From: Mermis nigrescens
Taxonomy: Eukaryota > Nematoda > Enoplea > Mermithida > Mermithidae
Reading direction: 5' to 3'
Length of the DNA stretch: 64,000 nt
Assembly: GCA_036768485.1 (NCBI GenBank)
Contig: JAVLUZ010000347.1
Location: forward strand, 372,001 to 436,000
Shown: positions 13,801 to 25,800 of the stretch, piece by piece
Layout of the letters: each line of letters opens with the position of its first letter
How positions within the stretch are numbered: position 1 is the stretch's first letter
The notes under the pieces: model-generated
What the model saw: the letters and a program-made list of their open reading frames with translations, nothing else
Database searches by the model: none
What the model was told of the DNA's origin: nothing
Translations under genes and position numbers: made by a program

Positions 13801-16800
13801 AAATTTCCATAGGCGAAATTTCCCTGGGAAAACTTGAAATAACTCTAACTCAAGAACCAGCACTCGGATCAGGCTGAAATTTTCTGATAATGTTAAGTGC
13901 ACAAAATTTTAGCGCGCAACCTACAGTATACCAGCATTACTTTACACTTTTGCATAACTCAAGAACCAATGGCCGGATTTTGTTCAAATTTTCAGGATAT
14001 GATATATATAGGCGAGGCATGCTGCGCACATAATTTTATGGCGCAGCCTACAGTATACCAATTTACATTACACTTTCTCATATAGTACTATAACTTTAGA
14101 AATAGAGGGCGGATTGGTTTGAAATTTTAAGGGTAGAATAAATATCCTATTTGCAAACTATTACAAGAGTTTCGTGGAAACACCTGCAGTATATCAATTT
14201 TTGTTTACACTGCTCCCAAGAAAAATTGTGTGCACGCACTTAGGCAGGGCCCAGAGTCAGATGGACACTACCACCACTTTACACTGTATGATTTTTGCCG
14301 ATCTATGTCAAACACTCATTGATTGATCGTTCGTGAAAGTATGCATAATATTCTTTTGTTTGCTCGATGAAATGTTGCCACAGATTAGCTGAATTTAGGG
14401 CATTTTTGTTATCAGGTTATAATGATTATTAGCATTGTGCAAGTGAATCACCTTGTCAGCTTTAGGTCCTTCAAAAAACAAAATATTGCCATGATATAGT
14501 TTTATTTGATACTCTGGCACCAAAGCATTTTGAATTTTCTCTACAGCTTCAAGCCCATATTTATCTCCATTAATGCTAAGATTAGCTGTGCATCAGTTCT
14601 GATGCTAGCCGTTTTTGCAGAGTACATCGGCTCTTATCTCCTTTCCTAATAGAATCCCATTTGGGGCTCTTTTCTAGCTTTGCTATTCCTGTTACAACAG
14701 CTCAAGGTAGGGATAAATTATCATTTGAGGTGATTTCAATATATCCACCTCCATTTTTATAAAATCCCTCATCAGCTTCAAAGGCCAGTTCCGGTTTGTT
14801 GTTTTTATTGTCAATAATAACTATTTGAAAACTATGTCCTCACTTAAGCAAACCTCGTTCTTAGACTGGGCTACATTTTCTATGATGCTCAAAACCTTGT
14901 CAGCATTTATATACTCACATTGTGTAAATGGAACTAATACAGGCGCATGAAGGCATGGTTGTCGAATTTCAATACCTACCAAAGTCAGGAGGACAGTCAT
15001 GCAACATCTGCTTAATAGCTTCCTCAAAAATCTGCTCAAAGACCTCAAACAGATTTAGGCATTTTCTTGAACCGCAGCAAAAATACTCTTGTGGTTGTCT
15101 TAAACCTATGAACAAAAATCTCTGGGAACTCATAAGCTTCAAAAGTATTTATTCGAATCCATTTCTAATGTAAGAACTTTATGGAGTTATACTTGCCCAT
15201 ATTTATAGACGCCACTCACAATCTATAAATACTAATTATAGTCCACTGTTTAACTAATCTTCTTAGCACTAAAATGGAAGAAATAAGAGAACTTAAAAGC
15301 GTCTTTTTGTGGATGAGGAGAAAAAGCCTTATGTGGATAAATCAAGCGGTCATAAGAGCTATGCAGCAGAAACGGATCGGCATAACATGCCTTAATGATT
15401 AAACTTATTCATTATTGTCTGAAAAATAGTTCTGAAGGAAATTTTGAAACAAATTCTGGCAGGTGGTATTTGAATATCCAAATGTGCCCTAGATGCAGTG
15501 AGTTTAGTAAGGCCATAAAAGAAGCAAGCAAACGAGTGCTAATGCTTGTTAAATCAACGAGCTGAGGAGGAAAAAGGCCAAAACAGCTTACTAAGTCTAT
15601 AAATAAGGGTACCTTTTAGTTATGTATATTATACGCAGCTTATTAAAAGGAAGCATGTCTTCACCCGGTGAACTAGCGTATCATCAGTTTGTCTGAAAGC
15701 TTATTGAGAAAGCTAGCAATCGCTATGGTAAAGGCGTCAGAAACGTTCAGAGTATAAGCTCCTGTTTCTGGGGATACAAGAGCAATGTCTTGATGAAGGA
15801 AATGCACGAAATTGATAGACACAAAGCATTTTTGGATTTTTGCATTAAAGTTAAAAGCAGCCATTTTAGACAAGGATATTGATTCTTTGTGTGGCTTGTA
15901 TGCGGCTTTTGATCAAAATGGAAAGAACATGTGGGAAAAACATGTATGATAACTGTATTTTTGCAACAAGTAAATCGTTTGTTGTGAATTTACAGTAGTA
16001 AAATGTGCGTTTCTGAAAACGCAGGCTCCACGTTGCTCTTAACCTCCATGCAGTGGGAGCCGGAAACAATCCGTTTGATCGGCCAATAAGAGCATAAATG
16101 TTAAAAAAATTAAACAAATGTAAAAATGGATAAATTGTTGACAAAATTATATCATGACCCTCAAACTGGGTATACGGGGGCAAATCAATTTTTTGCTCGA
16201 GTAAAAAAGTGCGTCCAGCTACAAAATTTGAAAAAGGTAAAAGCATGGCTGGAAAAGCAACCCATATACACTACACAAACCTGCAAAAGAAACATTATTC
16301 ACGTAACAAGGTAATAGTTAGCGGGGTCGATGAGCAGTGGTAAGCGGATTTGGTTGATCTACAATTGTTAATACCACAATCATAATTTTAAGTACCTACT
16401 CAATTGTATTGATATTTTCTCAAAGTATGCATGGTCAGTGCCACTTAAAACAAAAACTGGTAAAGAAATTATTGCATCTTTTCAGAAAATTTTCAAATCG
16501 TCGGGCCGTAAACCATATAAACTGCAAATGGATCAGGGAACTAAGTTTTGCAAACAAGGAATTTCAGCAATTTTTGAAATCTCAATTTATTGCCTTTTTC
16601 ACGACTAAAAAGCGAAATGAAAACTAGTATTGTTGAGCGGTTTAATTGTACGCATAAAGAACGCATGTGGCCATATTTCACTGAAAAGAATACATTTAAA
16701 TATATTGACATTTTGCCCGATTTGCTTAAAAACTATAATAATTCTTTTCACAGAACCATTGGTACATCACCCGCTAACGTTACCTATAAAAACGAAAGCA

Positions 16801-19800
16801 GAAATTTCAAACAAAGCATTTAGAATTGATAAACCGAATGTTGTTTTTGAATTTGATATTGGTGATAAAGTTTGTATAAGTAAAGTGAAACGATCATTTG
16901 AAAAGGATTCTGGCCCAATCGACCAAAGAATATTTCATTGTTAAAGAAAGGTTTGCTCGCACACCACCTGTTTATACTCTCGAAGATCGAAAGGGAGGAA
17001 AATTAGAGAGTGTTTTCTACGAAACCGAGCTGCAGAAAATTAGTGCAAAATCAGATGATTTCGTGATCGAAAAAATTATAAAAATTCGTAAAAAAGGCAA
17101 GAAAACTGAATATTTGGTGCGCTGGAGAGGCTTCCCTCCTAAATTTGACTCGTGGGTTTCTGATATTGTAAAGCTATTAAATAGTAAGTTAAATTTTAAG
17201 ATCAAAAATAGAGTTAATTGGTCAGTGTTTTTTCAATCATATTCTACATCATTGATCACAATACGCACATTTGTCTAATGATGCCATTGGTGATTATTTT
17301 TGGCCAAAAATGAGCAACCAGTGTCCGCAAGTAAAACATTGCTCAAATTTGATGATCATACTATTTTTGAGCTTCTCAAAGTTTATCACAAAACGCCTGA
17401 AAAAGGGCGATCTTTGCCTACTTTATTTAACTTGTAGAATTTTTAAACCCTGGGGCTACGTTTTACTTTGCGAACCTCCATACAAAAATCAATGATGAAC
17501 ACATAACTTTATCCATGTCATCAGTATTGATCTAAAAATTTGTAAAGTTTGGAATACTTTTGTAAAATTTGGAATTAATTTTACATGCTTAAGCTTAGTA
17601 CTTTTGTAAAGTTTTGGAATATTTTTTGTAAAGTTTGAATATGCTAATAAAGTTTAGAATATTTTTTGTAAAGTTTGGAATATTTTTGTAAAATTTGGAA
17701 ATAATTTCACATGCTTAAGCATAGTACGTTTGTAAAGTTTGGAATATTTTTTGTTATGTTTAGAATATTTTTTGTAAAGTTTGGAATATTTTTTGTAAAG
17801 TTTGGAATATTTTTTGTAAAGTTTGGAATTTTTTGTAAAGTTTGAAATATTATGTATCTAATCTGCATTTCTCAAGCATTGTTGAAATTATTTTATATGC
17901 TCCTGCAACTCATGCTCCTGTTTCGCACCTGTAAGGATCAATTTTCCGCTGGTGAACAGCAAAAACGTTATATTTTTGAATTTGTATATTAAGCCAGAAA
18001 ACAATTCCACTTCATACATAGGCTGCTTTCACCAAGCTCATAAAATTTGCAAAGATAAATGCGGAACCTAAATTGCCGAACCTGCAAACATATGGGGTTT
18101 CACTTTTAAATCATCACTTCTAGCATTTAATGCATCTGCAGCTGCTTTTATAGCACTTTTCACCTCTTTCACTGTTTTGGTTCCAGCACACATACAATTT
18201 TGCAATTTGAAAATCAGTAATGTTGCCTGAGGTAGCCGAAATACAGTCTGAATCTCAAATAATTGTATTGTGCAGTCTTTGGTAATTTCTGGTAGATTTC
18301 TTCGAGGTTAAGCGTATGGGGGTAGTGCTGTAGTCAGTAAAATATTTTGTATAGTACCATTTTTCTATAAATACTTCTGATAAACATATTTGCCTAAAAC
18401 CATGATGTTCCAACATCCTTTTACTTGCCTTGTTTCAGGACCAACAAAGTCAGGCAAAACAACATTTGTCAGGCGATTAATTGAGAATAGAGCATGTCTG
18501 ATTGATACTGAAATCAAAAAGATTTGGTGGTGCTTCGCAGAAAATCCAACCTCTTTTATAAAAAATTAAATGATGTTTCATTCATAGAAGGGCTTCCTGA
18601 TTTTATTTACCTAAAACAATTTAGTCATGTGCCTCAACTTTTGATTCTCGATGATCTTATGCAACAGAGCAAGGGTAATGCCGTTATTGCAACTTTTTAC
18701 AAGGAGTTGTCATCATTGGAACATTATCATTATACACATTGTTCGAAACGTTTCTTGGATGGTCTAAGAACTACCTTTTAATTGAACTAACTCAAAATGC
18801 TAGAGATGAACTCAGGCTTAAAACAAATATTTTTAGCAGGCATCCAACTGTTTATATGCAGAAATCTATAAATACTAGCATAGATATTGCGACAAAAAAA
18901 TGGGTAAAGAACGATTAACACGCAATATTGCTTGTTTACATCTCCTAAGTCAAGCGAAAACCCCTCAAAGAACCGCTATTATAAGTACTGCTAGCAAGAT
19001 CAAATCCTTTGTCTCTGTGACTGTGCAAACAACTTTCTGAATGGTAATATTCCTTTTGATAAAAAGGATATAAATAAACTTCAAGAATAACAGAATCAAA
19101 TAAGATACCTGGCAAACAATAAGCAGGCGACTACAAAACAAAAGAAAGATATTATAATACAGGAAGGTGGTTTTCTTCCTCTTTTACTTACTTCCATACT
19201 TATAATAGCTGGTAGTTTATTAGCTGATGCAATAGCTTGTAGAAAATGAAACATACTGAAAAAATGATTCTTATACCCTCTGAAATAAGTGAGCGGACTA
19301 AACCTATTGATGCTATGCTAGATTCCTTGGATAATGAAATGCAAAAACTTTTGCATAGCAAAAGTATAGCTCTTGGAATAAAACTCATGAAATACAATCA
19401 GGTGTTTAACAGATTTAAACGATTGTATGAACAAAAGCAGCAGCCATATAGAGCTAGTATAGTTGAAGATGCAAAGAATGCATCGAGTGATGAAGATGTG
19501 CTTGTTGGTATGCCAAAATCAGATTCCAAAGGCAAAACTCATTCTTCACTACATTTGTACAAACCCATTTATTGAAATTGAGCCTAATGGTGAGCTTGTG
19601 ATAGATGGCAATAGAATTGAAGAGAGCTCAAACATTACAGATTTAGTTAATGATCTTACACGTGAGCGTAAGAAAATAAGCAGGCACCCTGGCACAAAAG
19701 AATTGCTGAAAGTGTTTAATCGCACAAATGTTCCACTGGAAAGTATAGTAAATAGACAAGGTAAGGAGATTTCTACTGCAGGTGGTGAATTCAACTGGGA

Positions 19801-22800
19801 TGAAAGTCTATAAATACTTATCACAAATAATTTATTCAAAGAAAATTACAAATGCACATTCAATTCAATCCTAACGATACAACATTTGGTTGGACTACTA
19901 CACAGGGCAGGCTGCCCAAACAGGCTATGGGTTGGAAGGGTATAAAGGCATCCGATACCAGCGGGGCGTAGGTCTTGGCAGTTTTTTCCGTTTGCTTTTA
20001 GAATGGCAGTCCCAGTTTTGCAATCAATTGGTAAGCGAGTTGGGAAACATGCTCTAGTTGCAGGTTTAAACATAGCATCTGATTTGGCCCAGAGAAAACC
20101 GCTTTTTGAGTCTATTAAAGAACATTTAAAGTGAGAAGCTGCTCAATTGTTTGATGAAGCCTCTCATGCCCTTCAGCAGCAGCAAAGGAGAGGGTCTTGG
20201 TAGCCGCCCAAAGTCTATAAATACTAGCATGATAGATGCTTTTTCAAAACAAAAAAATGGCTCTCGTAAGCAGGAAAATCTATCCCCCAGTACCAAGACT
20301 GAACTGGACATTTTACGGTCCCTCCTACTCAAGTAGTGATAAAGCGTGGTTTGGCATGAAATTCAACCTACAAATCCTATTACTAATGAGGGACCATATG
20401 AATTTAGAGTACCTCTGATCCACATTACATTCAGCTCAATAAAAACTACATTCACATGCTATTGAGAATCAAAAACCAGTAGTTGCTGCTGGAGCAGCAG
20501 TGCCTGACTATGCACCTATCAATCTTATTGGTAAGACTTTTTCTTTAAGCAAAATTGAAATGCTTTTTTAGGAGGCAAAATTAGTTTTTGACAGCTCTGA
20601 TAAATATGCATATAGATCGTATTTTGAAAAAAGAATTAAATTATGGGTATGATGCCAAGCATTTTGCATTTGCAATCTGCACTGTACTTTCACGAAGGTG
20701 AAATTGATGTTGACACAAGACAATGAATCATTCAAGCAGGCTGCTATTTTTAGAGATGAAAATGTTGTGGAAGTTGCGGCCCCTGCACATTGACATGCTC
20801 TTGCAAGACAGATTTTTAGTTAATTTTACCATTCCGCCTAAATTACACAGAAATAATAATGCGTCCTGTTTGCAGTGCTTTGAGGATATTAACCTTGACT
20901 TGAAAGTCTCACAAATGAAATTATTTATCCGAAAAATTGAAAAAAGAAACGCCTAATTATACATTGTTTACTGGTCAGCTGCCTAGGCTTATAGTGTTTG
21001 CTTGTGTTGAAGGCAGTGCTTATCGAGGCAATCTAGCAAAATCGCCTTTTCAACTTCAAACCGTTCAGCATAAATGATGTAAAAACTGTGGAGGTATAAC
21101 CTATCCTGCTTACTCAGCATTTCATTTAAACATGACAGGTACTTGCAAGCCTATACTCAGATGTTTGATGCATTAGATTTGGGCACTGAAGGTAATTTTA
21201 TTAGCAGAAGATTTAAAAACAAGTCACTGCTTCTTTGTCTTCGATTTGACTCCTGATGCAGATGATGGAGGAGACACTGGGACCTAGTTCGTGAAGGAAC
21301 AACAAGCATTGCTGTTAGATTTTCTGAGAATTCGCCTGATTCAGGCATTGAAATCATTATATATGCTGAATTTGATAACGTAATAATGATTGATAAAAAC
21401 CGAAATGCGTTTCATGACTATGATGCATAAACATGAACACTATTGAAATATTTAAAGTGCTCAAACATAATAATACATTTGCAGGCGTTTTCCCCATAGA
21501 TCGTCAGCCACCCGCAAGAACCTACCCTGCGGCTCTAGTTGTAAATTTGGACCCCAGTGAGAACCAAGATCACACTGGATTATGGGCATTTTCAAGATAG
21601 AAGCACTGCAACTATTTTGACAGCTATGGCTTAGAACCACCTGTGCAATTGCATAAATACATTTATGATAATGCGCTCTCATTCACATACAATAATATGC
21701 GAGTACAAGGGCTTTTCTCAATCAGCTGTGGTCATATGTGTATCTACTTTTGGTCTGCATGAGCAGAGGCATAAGTTTCACAAACATTGTTCTTTCTATG
21801 CTCAGTAAAAAAATTTATAAATATTTCAATAAACTAAGGGTTATAAAAAAATGGATATGAAACAGTTTTACATAATGCTTCCGAGCAATTCACAAGAAAC
21901 AAATACTGCAGCCACTTTTGTTACCAATCTGCCTAGACAAATCGCATTAACTGGCGACTGGGAGGTTGGGTTAGCTGAAATAATTTATGCAAATAGTTAT
22001 GTGGCACAATGTTGCCGAGGAGCAGAATATGATACAAATTTTATGATAAAACAATGTGCGACAAAATTGCTCATTCCTCGAGCGAGATATTTAAATATAC
22101 ATGACCTCATTCAAACCATGAGAAATGGAATAAAAATAGTTGACCAAATAGACAAATTTGATTACATGCAATATTTTGGCATAAAGTATGATGAAAATAG
22201 GAAATTTTGTCACTTAACAATCAAAACTGAATATATTCAGTGTGAAGCTGACAAAGCATTTAATGTATATGCTAGGATTTCTAGAGAACCAGCTTAGCAA
22301 TATAGATTATACTGTCAAAAAAGAATTAAACATAGTTGCGCACCATTCACCCGACATGCTGGGTGGAATGCATAACTTACGTATATTGTGATATAGTTGA
22401 GCCTCAAATCGTAGAAAATGTTTTTGCACCGCTTCTGCAGGTTGTGAATATAGAAGGAAAATATATGGATATTTATTGTTAATCACACTTATATTAGTCC
22501 GCATTATATACTGTGCTCAAAAAATTATTCAATACTATTGAAGTGAATATTAAAAGTGATCAAGATAAACCTGTGCAGATTTGGCAAAACAATTGTCAAA
22601 CTGCATTTTAGTTATCGGCTTTAAGCATTTTATTATTACACCTGCTTCACCTGAACAGCGTATCCACCTTTGCCTTAGGCAAGTACTTCTGGTCACAAGC
22701 TAGCTGCTAGTACAAACAAAGTTTAGTAGAAAAGGATGCTGAGGCTTTAAGCAATTTTTCCAAACTTGTCAAACAATGTTTTACTTTCATTGATTTGCCT

Positions 22801-25800
22801 ACCCTAGCTAATCTGTGGCAACAGTTTAGTGAGCAAACAAAGAATATTAGCCATACTTTCACAAACAATCAATCAATGAGCATATACTGTCTTATAAAAT
22901 GCTTACAAATTAAATGAGTGTTTGTGATAGATCGGCAAAAATCTTGTTGTTAAGTGGTGGTAGTGTCCCCATCTGACTCTGGGGCCCCTGCCTAAGCGCG
23001 TGCACACAATTTTCTAGAGAGCAGTGTAAACAAAATTGATATACTGTAGGTATTTCCACAAAATTCTTGTAATAGTTTTCTAAACAGATATGTATACTAC
23101 CCTAAAATTTCAACCAAATCCGCCCTCAATTTCTAAATTAATATTACTATATGAAAGTGTAAAGTAAATTGGTATACTGTAGGCTGCGCGATAAAATTCT
23201 GTGCACAGCATGCCTCGCCTATATACATCATACCCTGAAAAATTTGAACAAAATCCGGCCCATTGGTTCTTGAGTTATGCAAAAGTGTAAACTAATGCTG
23301 GTATACTGCAGGTTGCGCGCTAAAATTTTGTACATAGCATACTTAACATACTCTGAAAATTTGAGCCCGATCCGACCGCTGATTCTTGAGTTATTCCCCA
23401 GGGAAATTTCTCCCTCTCCTGGCCCTGGGCCCCTGACCTGGGCTGGACGCGCCCTCCTCCCTCCCTATGCTACAACCCACAGCTGGCTGCTAGAGCATTT
23501 CTCCTGGGAAAATGAGACAGAGATTCTGAAACCCCTCCGCCTATGCTATAACACAGGCTATGTTATAACGTTGCCATCTAGGGACTCAGGGTATACTACT
23601 GGTAAGCCAAGGTGTAAAACAAGCCTAAGCATTATAGAAATATATTAAACGTGTATGGCTTCTGGCCCTTTATGTTCACCTGGCCGATTATGCAATTAGG
23701 TCACAGTATAAAGTAAGTTTGTAAACTATGCCTAGCTGAGCTAGGGATTAAAGTGAGCCTAAGCACAAAAGGAGTGTGTATATATAGGTTTGACCTCTCG
23801 GTCCTTTGACTTCCAGGTCTTTGACTTCCTGGTGCTTCAACTTCCCAGTCCTTCAGCTTCCTGGTACTTCGTCGCTTCCTGGTCCTTCATCACATCCTGG
23901 TCCTTTGTCAATTCCTGGTCCTTTGATTTCTTGGCCCTAGCATAAATGTGTTGAAGCAGTGGTCACTCTTGCAACACATCAACATGCTTATACATGCTGT
24001 GTGTACCTACTGTCACCAAAAAATGGACTGATTGAGCTAAAATCACTTGGATTTGGATTGAATGAAACATGTACTATAAAAGATGAACCTAAAATGCTGT
24101 ATATTTGTGAAGCTGGTCAGCTGAAAATTTTGTTATGGGTCATGGTCAGAAAATCTAGTATTTTTACTATTTTTGACTTTTCTTACGCCAAAACGCACTG
24201 TTTTGGCTCAAAGAGCTCAATGGTAGGTTGTGCATCTGTCTTGTACAAAGGAGATAAACATCAGATTTTGCATTCCTGATGATTAATATAATCATAGTAG
24301 TTATATGCATTTGGGCTGTTACTAAAATATGGTATAAATATATATCATACTGTGCAGAAGTGAATACATGAGAAACAAAACCTCAAATTGATTTAAAATT
24401 GAACATACACCTTATACAAAGTGCGTACTGTTTGTACAGCTGAGCACGAAATGACCTCACAGTTTCATGAGTGCTGAGGCATTTCTGAGTATGTGAGACC
24501 CCCACAATGCACGATTTAGAAAGTGCTAGCATACACCAATTATACACTGTGCGAGAGGGGTATGTAAGTTGCATACCACAGGTGTTAGGTCTCTGAAGCT
24601 ATTATTCTCTGCTGGGGAAAGTAAGAAAGCCTTTCATTTTTAATATAATTATTACAGTAACATATTTATCAAATCTGTAAGCCAGCTTAGAGAGTTCAAC
24701 TTGGCCACTTGGAACAAGTTCAGAAACTGTTATAATATATATTATTAGCCTTGGATTGGTCCAAGACACTTCATTTTTATTTGCACTAGAAATAGTGAAG
24801 TGTGTGCTTAATTCATTTATACGCGAGCATTCAAATGGCTTCTGAATAGTGACACAAAGAAAAAACTGTAATTCTACAGCTTGGAAAAAAATGCAGTGTT
24901 TGGAAAACAGTGTGCAGAGTTTGGAAAAAAGTGTGCAGAGTTCGGAAAAAGTGTGCAGAGTTTGGAAAAAAGTGTGCAGAGTTTGGGAAAAATGAGAATC
25001 TCAAAACAATTTTGGGATTATTAAAATGTCATTATTATTCAGCGAGCTATAGCATAATAGATACGTGTAGTGGAAGCGGATGGCCTGATTACAGCAGTTT
25101 TTCAGAGCTATGAGTGACAGACAAAATGATTTGGTCGAAAACTCTTTTTCCTTTGACATAGTCAAATAAATTATACAGGTATATTAGATGTAACAATTTG
25201 ATGATGTAGACATGTGTCCAAAATAGAAACACAAGAATAAGCATTTTGATACTATTATTAAGATGAATCTTTGGCTATAAATATTGGGTGTCCTACTTGG
25301 GTAGTGTGGCTGTAAAATAATAAATCAGTAAACCAATGTTCATAGAAATAAAAGTACTTGCTCACATGCTTGCTACACAACTGTCAGGCTTTTGTTGACT
25401 ATAACATTCATTATTGCATTTTAATGTACCAGGGACATAAATATATACTGCGTACAGTAGGCAAAGTCTGTTGAATTTATAGAGTGCTTGTGAAGTTTGG
25501 AACATTTTTTTGTAAAGTTTGGAACATTTTTGTAAAGTTGGGAATATTTTTTTGTAAAGTTTGGAACATTTTTCGTAAAGTTTGGAACATTTTCAGTAAA
25601 GTCTGGAACATTTTTGTAAAGTTTGGAACACATTTTACACGTTATAACATAGGAAGTTTGTAAAGTTTGGAACATTTTTTGAAGAGTTTTGAACATTTTT
25701 TGTTAAGTTTATGATATTTCTTGTAAAGTTTGGAACATTTTTTGTAAAGTTTGGAGCATTTCTTGTAAAGTTTGGATCATTTTTTGTAAAGTTTGAAACA

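Larger units (their letters stand above)
13611..23600 (+). mobile_element. Inner Polinton/Maverick, decayed, with about 0.8-kb TIRs
   Basis: The ends AGTAGTTAACC and (reversed) AGTAGTATACC are flanked by a perfect 6-bp target duplication GGTAAG (13605..13610 and 23601..23606). The uninterrupted sequence can be seen in the other arm of the outer element, where CAGGTAAGCCAAGG is intact (about 32216..32250), which confirms the insertion point. Between the inverted repeats lie degraded homologues of Polinton genes: PolB N-terminus (minus strand), then on the plus strand integrase, packaging ATPase, two small conserved proteins, a small hydrophobic protein, major capsid protein, adenain-like protease and a probable minor capsid protein. 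Every frame has shifts or stops. Most of PolB is missing, so this copy cannot be autonomous. Confidence 0.93.

Noticed and set aside
22307..22504. Minus-strand open frame within the Polinton.
   Set aside because: The plus strand there carries the continuing minor-capsid similarity.
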